Source of the DNA: Allostreptomyces psammosilenae
GTDB taxonomy: Bacteria; Actinomycetota; Actinomycetes; Streptomycetales; Streptomycetaceae
Direction: 5' to 3'
NCBI RefSeq assembly: GCF_013407765.1
Contig: NZ_JACBZD010000002.1
Coordinates: 630,001-694,000 of the forward strand
Length of the DNA: 64,000 nucleotides
Numbering within the stretch: the stretch's first letter is position 1; every line of letters starts with the position of its first letter. The position numbers were made by a program, and so were the translations under genes. The notes under the pieces are model-generated. The model made no database searches. It was not told the DNA's origin and worked only from the letters and a program-made list of their open reading frames with translations. Below are positions 26,901-34,985 of the stretch, in pieces.

Positions 26901-28715
26901 TCAGCCGTCGGTCAGCCGCCCGCCGTCCACCCACACCACCCGGCCGGCCAGGGCCTCGGCGTCGGCGCGGTCGTGGGTGACCAGGAGGCACACGCCGTCG
27001 AACGCCCTCAGGTGCGCCGCCAGCTCCTCCCGCACCGCGCTCCGGGTGGCCGGGTCCAGGGCGGACAGCGGTTCGTCGAGCAGCAGCAACCGGGGCCGCC
27101 GGGCCAGCGCGCGGGCGAGCGCGACCCGCTGGCCCTGGCCGCCGGAGAGCTCGCCGGGCCGACGCGCCGCGAGGTCGGCCAGGCCCAGCCGGTGCAGCCA
27201 CTCCTCGGCCCGCCGGCGGGCGTCCGCGCGCGGTACCCCGGCCGCCCGCGGCCCGTAGGCGACGTTCTCCACCGCGTTCAGGTGCGGGAAGAGCGCCCCG
27301 TCCTGCGGCACCCAGCCGACCGGCCGGGCGTGTGGCGCCAGCCCGTCCAACCGGACCCCGTCCAGTTCCACGGTCGCCCGGGCGGGCGCGGGCAGGCCGG
27401 CGAGCGCGCGCAGCAGCGTGGTCTTGCCGGCGCCGCTGGGGCCGAGCACGGCGACGACCTCCCCGGGGGCGGCGGTGAGCTCGGCGGTGAGCAGCCCCTC
27501 CGTCCGCACCCGGAGGGCGACGGGCGGCGCGGAGGAGGCGGGCCGGCCGGCAAGCGAACGGGGGGACGGGCGGGCGGGCGGAGCGATGGGGAAGGGGGAG
27601 GGGGAGGGGGAGGGGGCCGACGGCTCCGAGGACGGTCGCCGATCGTCCGCCCCGCCGCGCCCGTCGCGCCCGCCACGCCCGCCGCGCCCGCGCCGGCCGA
27701 GCCCGCGCCGCGTCGCGGCGCCCAGCGGCGAGACCCACCGGCCGCGCAGCGCCACCAGCACGGCCGCGGAGACGGCGAGCAGCAGCAGGCTGACCGCCAC
27801 CGCCGCGTCCGGATCCTGCTGCAGCATCAGGTAGACCGCCAGCGGCAGGGTCTGGGTGGCGCCGGGCAGGTTGCCGGCGAAGGTGATGGTGGCTCCGAAC
27901 TCGCCGAGCGCCCGCGCCCAGGCCAGCGCGGCACCGGCCGCCACCGCCGGGCCCACCAGCGGCAGCACCACGGTCGCGAACACCCGCAGCGGTCGGGCGC
28001 CCAGGCTGGCGGCGGCCTCCTCGTAACGGCGGTCCAGCCCGGCCAGGGCCCCCTCCACCGAGAGCACCAGGAACGGCAGGGCGACGAACGCCGCCGCCAG
28101 CACCGCGCCCGGCAGCGAGAAGGTCAGCCGCACCCCGAGCCACTCCAGCACCCCGCCGAGCAGGCCGTTGCGCCCGAAGGCCAGCAGCAGCGCCACCCCG
28201 CCGACCACCGGCGGGAGCACCAGCGGCAGCATCACCACTGCCCGCACCAGCCCCTTGCCCGGGAACTCCACCCGGGCCAGCAGCCAGGCCAGCGGGACCC
28301 CGAGCAGCAGGGCGGCGGCCACCGCGCCGAAGGAGCACCACAGCGAGACCTGCAGCGCCTGGAGCACCGTGGGATCGGCGAGCAGCCCACCGAGCTCCCG
28401 CCACGGCGCGCGCACCAGCAGCCCGGCCAGCGGCAGCACCACCAGGAGCAGCGCCAGCAGCGCGGGGACCAGCAGCAGCGCGGGCGGCCGGACCCGGGCG
28501 GGGCCGGGCAGCGGCGCAGGGCTGGGCAGCGGCGCGGCGCCGGGCGGTGCCCAGCTCGTGGCCGGCCCGCCGGGCCCTCCGGACGGGCGCTCCGCCCGGC
28601 CGGCCTGCTCGGCCAGCCTGGCCTGCTCGTCCCGCCCGGCCAGCCCGGCCTGCTCGTCGTGGTCGGCGGCCCTCCGGTCGGCGTCCCGGGCGGAGGAGGG
28701 GTGGTGGCCGCTCAC
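26901..28715 (-). CDS. modBC: Fused molybdate ABC transporter permease-ATPase (ModB-ModC)
   Basis: Single polypeptide of 604 residues. Residues 1-70 are a cytoplasmic Pro/Ala-rich extension. The ModB-type permease spans about 75-335 with the EAA loop AAASLGARPLRVFATVVLPLVGPA and GEFGATITFAGN. After a Gly/Arg/Ser/Pro-rich linker (about 340-395) comes the ModC-type ATPase: Walker A GPSGAGKTT, Q-loop VPQDGALF, signature LSGGQGQR, Walker B LLLLDEPLSALD and the switch histidine in VTHDRADA. The ATPase stops there and lacks the C-terminal TOBE domain of ModC; a TOBE domain is instead supplied by the regulator gene at 29614. The GTG start overlaps the modA stop by 4 nt. Imports molybdate together with ModA. 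Confidence 0.93.
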   Translation of the reverse strand: MSGHHPSSARDADRRAADHDEQAGLAGRDEQARLAEQAGRAERPSGGPGGPATSWAPPGAAPLPSPAPLPGPARVRPPALLLVPALLALLLVVLPLAGLLVRAPWRELGGLLADPTVLQALQVSLWCSFGAVAAALLLGVPLAWLLARVEFPGKGLVRAVVMLPLVLPPVVGGVALLLAFGRNGLLGGVLEWLGVRLTFSLPGAVLAAAFVALPFLVLSVEGALAGLDRRYEEAAASLGARPLRVFATVVLPLVGPAVAAGAALAWARALGEFGATITFAGNLPGATQTLPLAVYLMLQQDPDAAVAVSLLLLAVSAAVLVALRGRWVSPLGAATRRGLGRRGRGGRGGRDGRGGADDRRPSSEPSAPSPSPSPFPIAPPARPSPRSLAGRPASSAPPVALRVRTEGLLTAELTAAPGEVVAVLGPSGAGKTTLLRALAGLPAPARATVELDGVRLDGLAPHARPVGWVPQDGALFPHLNAVENVAYGPRAAGVPRADARRRAEEWLHRLGLADLAARRPGELSGGQGQRVALARALARRPRLLLLDEPLSALDPATRSAVREELAAHLRAFDGVCLLVTHDRADAEALAGRVVWVDGGRLTDG

Positions 28716-29617
28716 GGGGCGGTGAAGCCGTACTCGCGCAGGACGTCCTGGGCCTCCGCGTCGCTGAGCCAGTCCACGAACTCCTGGGCCGCCTCGGGAT
28801 GGTCACCGGAGCGCACGGTCGCCGCCGGGTACGCGGCGCTGACGTTCTGCTCGGCCGGGACGTCCACGCGGGTCACCTCCTCGCCGGCCGCGACGGCGTC
28901 CGTGCGGTAGACGATGCCCGCGTCCGCCTCGCCCAGCCGGACCCGGGTCAGCACGGAGCGGACGTCCTGCTCCAGCGAGCGCGGGGTGACCGACACCCCG
29001 GCCGCCGTCAGCGCCTGCTGGGCGTAGCCGCCCGCGGGCACCTCCGGCGCGGCCAGCACCACGTCCAGGTCGTCCCGGGCCAGGTCGGCCAGGCCGGTGA
29101 TCCCCTCCGGGTTGCCGGGCCGGACGACCACCGCCAGCTCGTTGCGGGCGAAGACGGCGGGTTCGCCGACCAGGTCCGCCGCCTCCAGCCGGTCCATGGT
29201 GGCGGTGTCGGCGGTGGCGATGACGTCGGCCGGCGCGCCCTGCTCGATCTGCGCGGCCAGCGCCTGGGAGCCAGCGAAGGAGAAGGTCACCTCGGCGCCC
29301 GGGTGGTCCGCCCGGTAGGTCTCGCCCAGCTCGGTGAAGGCGTCGGTGAGCGAGGCGGCGGCGAGCACGGTCAGCGTGGCGCCCTGGGCGCCACCGTCGC
29401 TCCCCGAGGCCGCGCCCGCGGCGCCGGGGTCGGCCGCGCAGCCGGTGACGGCGGCGGCCAGCAGGGCCGTCGCCAGCGCGCCGGCCGCCGCGGCCGGGCC
29501 CCGCCGGCTCCGTCGGCGCCGGCGGGGGAGCGGGTGGGCGGTCACGCGAGCCTCACCGGTCATGGGAGCCTCACCGGCCATGGGAGCCTCACCGGCCAGG
29601 GAAACCTCACCGGTCAT
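28712..29617 (-). CDS. modA: Molybdate-binding lipoprotein with repeated start region
   Basis: Substrate-binding protein of the molybdate ABC transporter, up to 301 residues. The signal region RRRRRSRRG plus hydrophobic stretch ends in the lipobox VTGC. The mature protein has the ModA segments LTVLAAASLTDAFTELG, VTFSFAGSQALAAQIEQGAPADV and the C-terminal AAQEFVDWLSDAEAQDVLREYGF. The coordinates use the ATG that overlaps the stop of the upstream gene (ATGA at 29614-29617). The first codons are an 18-bp tandem repeat, so ATGs at 29581 and 29563 and a GTG at 29545 are also in frame and each follows a GGTGAGG-type ribosome site. The true N-terminus is therefore ambiguous. The stop overlaps the modBC start. 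Confidence 0.92.
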   Translation of the reverse strand: MTGEVSLAGEAPMAGEAPMTGEARVTAHPLPRRRRRSRRGPAAAAGALATALLAAAVTGCAADPGAAGAASGSDGGAQGATLTVLAAASLTDAFTELGETYRADHPGAEVTFSFAGSQALAAQIEQGAPADVIATADTATMDRLEAADLVGEPAVFARNELAVVVRPGNPEGITGLADLARDDLDVVLAAPEVPAGGYAQQALTAAGVSVTPRSLEQDVRSVLTRVRLGEADAGIVYRTDAVAAGEEVTRVDVPAEQNVSAAYPAATVRSGDHPEAAQEFVDWLSDAEAQDVLREYGFTAP

Positions 29618-29622
29618 GGGAG
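29551..29622 (-). repeat. 18-bp tandem repeat containing ribosome site and start codon
   Basis: Four tandem copies (29551-29568, 29569-29586, 29587-29604, 29605-29622) of a unit that on the minus strand reads CTCCCATGACCGGTGAGG with small changes. The unit length of six codons keeps the frame. Each copy has GGTGAGG 5 nt from the next start; three have ATG and one has CTG. A fifth, partial copy leads to the GTG at 29545. Confidence 0.85.
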
Positions 29623-30006
29623 CCTCACGAAGACGTCGGTGGACTTCACCGAGGCGATCGCCTCGACCCCCGGTTCCAGCCCCAGCTCCTCCACGGCCTC
29701 CCGGGTGAGCAGCGAGACCACCCGGTGCGGGCCGGCCTGGATCTCCACCTGGGCGGCCACGTCGCCGAGCACCACCCGGGTGACGATGCCGGGGAAGGCG
29801 TTGCGCGGCGAGGACGTCCGCTCGATCTCGGTGGCGCCCTCGGCGGCCAGCCGGACCGCGAAGGCGGCGAGGTCGGCGCCGTCCACCACCCGGTGCCCGT
29901 GCTGTTCGCGGGTGGTGGGCAGCCGGCCGGCGTCGGCCCAGCGCCGCAGGGTGTCGGGGCTCACGCCGAGCAGCTGCGCCGCGCGGCCGATTCGGTAGTT
30001 CGGCAT
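29614..30006 (-). CDS. MerR-like HTH / TOBE molybdate-responsive regulator
   Basis: Protein of 130 residues. The N-terminal MerR/Xis-type helix-turn-helix is YRIGRAAQLLGVSPDTLRRWADAGRLPTTREQHGHRVV. The C-terminal TOBE (molbindin) domain is about 65-130: RNAFPGIVTRVVLGDVAAQVEIQAGPHRVVSLLTREAVEELGLEPGVEAIASVKSTDV, the pattern that binds molybdate oxyanions. It is placed first in the mod operon, with its stop overlapping the modA start (ATGA). It could repress the operon when molybdate is bound, or store molybdate; both are inference from domain content. The start is ATG 30004-30006, 6 nt after TAGCCT (30013-30018), with no ribosome site. An inverted repeat upstream at 30038-30055 is a candidate binding site. 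Confidence 0.88.
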   Translation of the reverse strand: MPNYRIGRAAQLLGVSPDTLRRWADAGRLPTTREQHGHRVVDGADLAAFAVRLAAEGATEIERTSSPRNAFPGIVTRVVLGDVAAQVEIQAGPHRVVSLLTREAVEELGLEPGVEAIASVKSTDVFVRLP

Positions 30007-30037
30007 GTGCCAAGGCTAGGGCCTGAATGCCTGGCGT

Positions 30038-30055
30038 ATGCGGGGGTTTCCGCAT
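30038..30055. promoter_or_regulatory. Candidate operator in the mod operon promoter region
   Basis: ATGCGG-N6-CCGCAT inverted repeat, 20 bp upstream of the -10 box (30013-30018) of the leaderless HTH-TOBE gene, in the gap to the divergent DUF4245 gene. Its placement over the -35 region suits repression or activation. No known ModE consensus is claimed. Confidence 0.35.
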
Positions 30056-30138
30056 TCTGGGCTCGTGGATGCGGGAATCGGGCCGGTCATCTCCCGTCGC
30101 AGGGGGTGGTGCACGGCCGCGCGGGGCCATGGGGGACC

Positions 30139-30669
30139 ATGGGAGGCGTGGCGAAGAAACGCGGTAGGGAGACGGTGCGGGACATGGTGTTCTCGCTCGG
30201 CGCCGTCGGCATCGTGGTGGCGGCGATGATCGCCGTCGCCCCGCACGAGGAGACCGACCCGGTACGGCCGGTGGACTACACGGTGGACCTCCAGGCGGCC
30301 CGCCGCAGCGCCCCGTACCCGGTGCTGGCGCCCGAGGGGCTGCCGGAGCGCTGGCGCGCCACCTCGGTGCGGTTCGACGGCGCCGATCCGAACGCGACCA
30401 CCTGGCACCTGGGGTTCATCAACCCGCAGGAGGAGTACGCCGCCGTCGAGCAGTCCAACGGGCCGGAGCAGGGCTTCCTCGACGAGGTGCTGCGCGGCGG
30501 GGAGGACGACGGCACCGCCGTGGTCGAGGGCGAGGAGTGGCGCCGCCTGCAGGGTGACCGGTACCGCGGGCTGGTGCGCCAGGACGCCGAAGGGGTGACC
30601 ACGGCCGTGCTGGGCACGGCGCCGTACGAGCAGCTGGCCGAGCTGGCCGGGGCGCTGGAGCACTCCTGA
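30139..30669 (+). CDS. DUF4245 membrane-anchored protein
   Basis: Protein of 176 residues. The N-terminus is basic (KKRGRETVRDMVFS), then there is one transmembrane helix (about 16-38) and an extracytoplasmic DUF4245 domain: YTVDLQAARRSAPYPVLAPEGLPERWRATSVRFDG, TWHLGFINPQEEYAAVEQSNG. Such proteins are widespread in actinobacteria and of unknown function. The start is taken as ATG 30139 with GGGGGA upstream; GTG 30148 would shorten it by three residues. It is divergent from the mod operon and followed by an 18-bp palindrome. Confidence 0.85.
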   Translation: MGGVAKKRGRETVRDMVFSLGAVGIVVAAMIAVAPHEETDPVRPVDYTVDLQAARRSAPYPVLAPEGLPERWRATSVRFDGADPNATTWHLGFINPQEEYAAVEQSNGPEQGFLDEVLRGGEDDGTAVVEGEEWRRLQGDRYRGLVRQDAEGVTTAVLGTAPYEQLAELAGALEHS

Positions 30670-31052
30670 CCGACCCGGCGGGGGACGCGGACCGCCGCCC
30701 CCGCAGGGCCGGCGCGCGCCGGCCGGCCGATGCCGCCCGGCGGGCGCCGTACGGCCCTGGCTCCCGCCGTCCCGTGGCCCGGTGCCGGCGCGCACCCGCC
30801 GACCCGTGGTGGTTTGCCCCTTTCGTCGTGTATGGCGGCGTTCGCGGCTTCGGTGTGGGCAGAAGTGTCCGCCCGGCGTCGAGTGTTCGTCGAACGCCGG
30901 CCCGCCCGCGCCGCCGCCGGCCTTGACGGCGCGTGGGGTCGGTGCCTCAATGGCAAGCCGGACGGGTCCAGGCCCGTCCGTGACGGTCCACTCGGAACCG
31001 ATGCCCGGCCACCCGTTCTGTTCCCGCCCTCCATTCCCGTGACTGGAGTGAC
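30670..31052. other. Intergenic region with a palindrome
   Basis: 383 bp. GGCCGGCGCGCGCCGGCC (30707-30724) is a perfect 18-bp palindrome 38 bp after the DUF4245 stop and may terminate it. The rest should contain the promoter of the large secreted protein gene, but I cannot assign hexamers. No coding frame is convincing. Confidence 0.4.
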
Positions 31053-34000
31053 ATGAACGTGGCAAGGTCCGACGCCGCCCGCCCACCCCGCGCCCGCGCG
31101 GCCGAGCGCCGCACCAGGACGAGGGGCCCACGACTCGGCGCCCTGCTGGCCGGTCTGCTCCTCGCGCTCCCCACCGCCGCCCTGCCCACCTCGGCCCAGG
31201 CGGCCCCCGTCGCCGCACCCCTCCCCGCCGCCTCCACCCCCGCCGCCTCCACCCCCACGGGGCCCGCCGCCGGGCCCGCGGTGGTGCCCGACCCCGCCGA
31301 CTACCAGCAGGTCACCCTGGCCAAGGGCGTCGCGGAGACCGGCGAACCCATGTCCCTGGACGTCCTGCCGGACGGCTCCGTGCTGCACACCTCGCGCGAC
31401 GGCACGGTCCGCCTCACCTCCCCGGAGGGCACCACCACCGTCGCCGGCCGCCTCGACGTCTACACCCACGACGAGGAGGGCCTGCAGGGCGTCGCCGCCG
31501 ACCCGGACTTCGCCCGGAACCGCCACGTCTTCCTCTACTACGCCCCGGCGATGGACACCCCGCCCGGTGACGCCCCCGCCGACGGCACCGCCGCCGACTG
31601 GCCGGCCTGGGAAGGCGTCAACCGGCTGTCCCGGTTCACCCTGCGCCCCGACGGCACCCTCGACCTCGCCTCCGAGCGGCGCGTCCTCGACATCCCCGCC
31701 GACCGCGGCATCTGCTGCCACGTCGGCGGCGACATCGACTTCGACGCCGCCGGGAACCTCTACCTGTCCACCGGGGACGACACCAACCCCTTCGCCTCCG
31801 ACGGCTACTCGCCGATCGACGAGCGGGCCGGCCGCAACCCCTCCTTCGACGCCCAGCGCACCTCCGCCAACACCAACGACCTGCGCGGCAAGATCCTGCG
31901 GATCAAGGTGCGGCCCAACGGCACGTACACCATCCCCCGGGGCAACCTCTTCCCCCGCGGCACTCCCGGCACCCGGCCGGAGATCTACGCGATGGGCTTC
32001 CGCAACCCCTTCCGGATGTCCGTCGACGCCGCCACCGGAGTGGTCTACGTCGGCGACTACGGGCCCGACGCCGCCTCCGCCGACCCCACCCGCGGGCCCG
32101 GCGGGCAGGTGGAGTTCAACCGGATCACCGCCCCCGGCAACTTCGGCTGGCCCTACTGCACCGGGGAGAACACCCCCGAGGAGACCTACCTCGCCCACGA
32201 CTTCGCCACCGGGACCTCCGGCGAGCGCTACGACTGCGCCGGCGGCGCCACCAACGACTCCCCGCGCAACACCGGCCTGACCCGGCTCCCGCCCGCGCAG
32301 CCGGCCTGGATCACCTACGACGACTGCTCCGTCCCCGAGTTCGGCTGCGGATCGGAGTCCCCGATGGGCGGCCCGGTCTACCGCTACGACGCCGACTCCG
32401 ACTCGGCGGTGAAGTTCCCCGAGGAACTCGACGGCCACTTCTTCGCCGGCGAGTACGGCCGGCGCTGGATCCGCACCATCGGGGTGGGCGACGACGGCGC
32501 CGCGTCGACGATCTCGCCCTTCCCGTGGAGCGGCACCCAGGTGATGGACATGGCCTTCGGGCCGGACGGCGCCCTGTACGTGCTGGACTACGGCACCGGC
32601 TTCTTCAACGGCGACCACAACTCCGCCCTGTACCGGATCGAGTACGTCGACGCCGGCGACCGCAGCCCGGTGGCCAGCGCGGAGGCGGCCACCACCTCCG
32701 GCCCCGTCCCGCTGACCGTCGCCTTCAGCGCCGCCGGCAGCGCCGACCCCGAGGGCACGCCGCTCGCCTACTCCTGGGACTTCGGCGACGGCAGCCCCGC
32801 CTCCACCGAACCCGACCCGACCCACGTCTACACCTCGGTGGGCACCTACACCGCCACGCTCACCGTCACCGACGCGGCCGGGCTGACCGCCACCGACAGC
32901 GTGACCGTCACCGCCGGAAACACCGCGCCGTCGGTCACCGTCACCGTGCCGGCCGACGGGCAGCTCTTCGAGTTCGGCGACCCCGTCCCCTTCGAGGTCA
33001 CCGTCACCGATCCGGAGGACGGCCCCGTCGACTGCTCCCGGGTCAGGGTCAGCTACATCCTCGGCCACGACAGCCACGGTCACGGCCTGGCCGAGACGTA
33101 CGGCTGCTCCGGCACCATCCAGACCCCGGTCGACGGCGAACACGACCCGAACGCCAACATCTTCGGCATCATCGACGCCAGCTACACCGACCACGGCGCG
33201 CCCGGCCTGCCGCCGCTGACCGGCGGGGACCAGAGCCTGCTGCAGCCCCGACACCGCCAGGCCGAGCACCACACGGCCTCCTCGGGCGTCGGGATCATCG
33301 GCAAGGCCGGAGCCGAGGGCGGCGCCACGGTGGGCGACATCCACCACGGCGACTGGATCGCCTTCCGCCCCTACCTGCTCTCCGGCGCCGACACCCTCAC
33401 CGCCCGGGTCTCCTCCGGCGGGGTCGGCGGAAACCTGGAGGTCCGGGCCGGCTCGCCCACCGGGACGCTGCTCGGCTCCGTGCCGGTGCCGGTCACCGGC
33501 GGCTGGGAGACCTTCACCACGGTCAGCACCCCGCTGGCCGGGCTGCCCACCGCCACCACCACCCTCTACCTGGTCTTCACCGGGGGCGGCGGCGCCCTGT
33601 TCGACCTGGACGCCTTCACGCTGGCCCGGACCGGCACCGCGTTGTTCGACGGGACGGCCCAGAGCCTGGCCCGGTGGCGCCAGGCCGGGCCCGGCGCCTT
33701 CACCCTCGGCGCCGACGGCACCATCACCTCCTCCGGGGGGATGGGCCTGCTGTGGTACGCGGAGCGGGAGTACTCCTCCTACTCGCTGACCATGGACTGG
33801 CGGATGGCCGGCGACGACAACTCCGGCGTCTTCGTCGGCTTCCCGGCCAGCGACGACCCCTGGACGGCGGTGAACAACGGCTACGAGATCCAGATCGATG
33901 CCACCGACGCCCCGGACCGCACCACCGGAGCCGTCTACTCCTTCCAGAGCGCCGACCTCGCCGCCCGCGACGCGGCGCTGCGCCCGCCGGGGGAGTGGAA

Positions 34001-34181
34001 CCGCTACGAGATCCGGGTGGAGGGCGAGCGGCTGCGGGTCTACCTGAACGGCAGCCTGATCAACGACTTCACCAGCACCGACCCGGCCCGGAGCCTGGCC
34101 GACGGGTACGTGGGCATCCAGAACCACGGTGACGGGGACGAGGTCTCCTTCCGGGACATCCGGATCCGGGAACTCGGCTAG
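31053..34181 (+). CDS. Secreted multi-domain PQQ-type sugar dehydrogenase-like protein (GSDH propeller, PKD, CBM, DUF1080)
   Basis: Exported protein of 1042 residues. A signal peptide ends near AQAAP (about residue 51). Residues about 80-535 form a GSDH-type six-bladed propeller as in soluble glucose/sorbosone dehydrogenases: MSLDVLPDGSVLHTSRDGTV, EGLQGVAADPDF, NDLRGKILRIKV, GFRNPFRMSVD, NRITAPGNFGWPYC, and GPDGALYVLDYG. A PKD domain follows (about 545-625; YSWDFGDGSP). Then comes a region with Cys and HDSHGH, a CBM6-like sandwich (about 735-850), and a 3-keto-disaccharide hydrolase-like DUF1080 domain at the end (about 865-1042). The set suggests extracellular oxidation or binding of polysaccharide. 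The cofactor and substrate are unproven. ATG 31053 is the only start keeping the signal peptide. Confidence 0.88.
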   Translation: MNVARSDAARPPRARAAERRTRTRGPRLGALLAGLLLALPTAALPTSAQAAPVAAPLPAASTPAASTPTGPAAGPAVVPDPADYQQVTLAKGVAETGEPMSLDVLPDGSVLHTSRDGTVRLTSPEGTTTVAGRLDVYTHDEEGLQGVAADPDFARNRHVFLYYAPAMDTPPGDAPADGTAADWPAWEGVNRLSRFTLRPDGTLDLASERRVLDIPADRGICCHVGGDIDFDAAGNLYLSTGDDTNPFASDGYSPIDERAGRNPSFDAQRTSANTNDLRGKILRIKVRPNGTYTIPRGNLFPRGTPGTRPEIYAMGFRNPFRMSVDAATGVVYVGDYGPDAASADPTRGPGGQVEFNRITAPGNFGWPYCTGENTPEETYLAHDFATGTSGERYDCAGGATNDSPRNTGLTRLPPAQPAWITYDDCSVPEFGCGSESPMGGPVYRYDADSDSAVKFPEELDGHFFAGEYGRRWIRTIGVGDDGAASTISPFPWSGTQVMDMAFGPDGALYVLDYGTGFFNGDHNSALYRIEYVDAGDRSPVASAEAATTSGPVPLTVAFSAAGSADPEGTPLAYSWDFGDGSPASTEPDPTHVYTSVGTYTATLTVTDAAGLTATDSVTVTAGNTAPSVTVTVPADGQLFEFGDPVPFEVTVTDPEDGPVDCSRVRVSYILGHDSHGHGLAETYGCSGTIQTPVDGEHDPNANIFGIIDASYTDHGAPGLPPLTGGDQSLLQPRHRQAEHHTASSGVGIIGKAGAEGGATVGDIHHGDWIAFRPYLLSGADTLTARVSSGGVGGNLEVRAGSPTGTLLGSVPVPVTGGWETFTTVSTPLAGLPTATTTLYLVFTGGGGALFDLDAFTLARTGTALFDGTAQSLARWRQAGPGAFTLGADGTITSSGGMGLLWYAEREYSSYSLTMDWRMAGDDNSGVFVGFPASDDPWTAVNNGYEIQIDATDAPDRTTGAVYSFQSADLAARDAALRPPGEWNRYEIRVEGERLRVYLNGSLINDFTSTDPARSLADGYVGIQNHGDGDEVSFRDIRIRELG

Positions 34182-34227
34182 CCGGCACCCGCCCCGCCGA
34201 ACCCGGGGACGCCGAACCCGGAACGTC

Positions 34228-34268
34228 GAACGGCCCGCGGACGCGTGCGTCGCGTCCGCGGGCCGTTC
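34228..34268. terminator. Strong bidirectional terminator
   Basis: Perfect 18-bp arms (34228-34245 and 34251-34268) with a 5-nt loop, between the convergent secreted dehydrogenase-like and nitroreductase genes. Confidence 0.85.
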
Positions 34269-34296
34269 GGCGGTGGCCGCCCGTCCGGGCACGTCC

Positions 34297-34887
34297 TCAC
34301 AGGACGGTGACGACCTCGTCGAAGTCCAGGCGCGGCAGGCGCGGGCGGAAGGCGTCCTCGGCCGGGTGGCCGATGTTGACCACGGCCAGCGCCCGGTGGT
34401 CGTCGTCGAAGAACTCCTTGGTGGCGGCCGCGGCGTCGAAGCCGGTCATCGGGCCGGCGGCCAGGCCCGCCGCGCGGACGGCCATGATGAAGTAGCCGAC
34501 CTGGAGCCAGCCGTTGGCGATCGCGGAGGCCTCACGGGCCGCGGGATCGGCGAAGAGGTCCTTGGCGCCGGGGAAGTGCGGGAAGACCTTCGGCAGCTCC
34601 TCGTGGAACTCCAGGTCGGCGGCGAGGACGGCGACCAGCGGAGCGGCGGCCGTCTTCTTGCGGTTGCCCTCGGCGAGCAGCGGGACGAGCCGGTCGCGGT
34701 TGCCGTTGCGGCCGATCAGCACCACGCGCAGCGGCTGCTGGTTCATCGCGGTGGGCGGGAACTTGAACAGCTCGTGGATGGTGCGGATCTGCTCGTCGGT
34801 CACCGGCTCGTCGGTGAAGGAGTTGGCCGTGTGGGCTTCGCTGAACAGCAGGGCGCGCGCGTCGTCGGCAAGCACGGGGAGTGACAT
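34297..34887 (-). CDS. Nitroreductase-family protein (RutE/HadB-like)
   Basis: FMN-dependent oxidoreductase of 196 residues. The FMN phosphate site region is SFTDEPVTDEQIRTIHELFKFPPTAMNQQPLRVVLI. The following AIANGWLQVGYFIMAVRAAGLAAGPMTGFD and the closing VVNIGHPAEDAFRPRLPRLDFDEVV match malonic semialdehyde reductase (RutE)-like members. Substrates of this group range from malonic semialdehyde to nitroaromatics, and no rut operon is present. The start is ATG 34885-34887 with AAGGA 7 nt upstream. An imperfect palindrome at 34936-34953, in an unusually AT-rich patch, may be the operator. Confidence 0.88.
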   Translation of the reverse strand: MSLPVLADDARALLFSEAHTANSFTDEPVTDEQIRTIHELFKFPPTAMNQQPLRVVLIGRNGNRDRLVPLLAEGNRKKTAAAPLVAVLAADLEFHEELPKVFPHFPGAKDLFADPAAREASAIANGWLQVGYFIMAVRAAGLAAGPMTGFDAAAATKEFFDDDHRALAVVNIGHPAEDAFRPRLPRLDFDEVVTVL

Positions 34888-34935
34888 GGTGATCCTTCGC
34901 TGGTGGGCGTGCGGGTGGGGCGGCCGCTGAGTCGA

Positions 34936-34953
34936 TAGTAGATGATTCAACTA
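34936..34953. promoter_or_regulatory. Candidate operator upstream of the nitroreductase gene
   Basis: TAGTAGATGATTCAACTA, an imperfect palindrome (12 of 18 positions symmetric, ends TAGT/ACTA) about 50 bp before the nitroreductase start. It resembles the TAGTTGA/TCAACTA half-sites bound by some MarR-type repressors. No regulator gene is adjacent. Confidence 0.35.
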
Positions 34954-34985
34954 AACGCGTCCGATAGCGGCCAATGTGACCCTGG

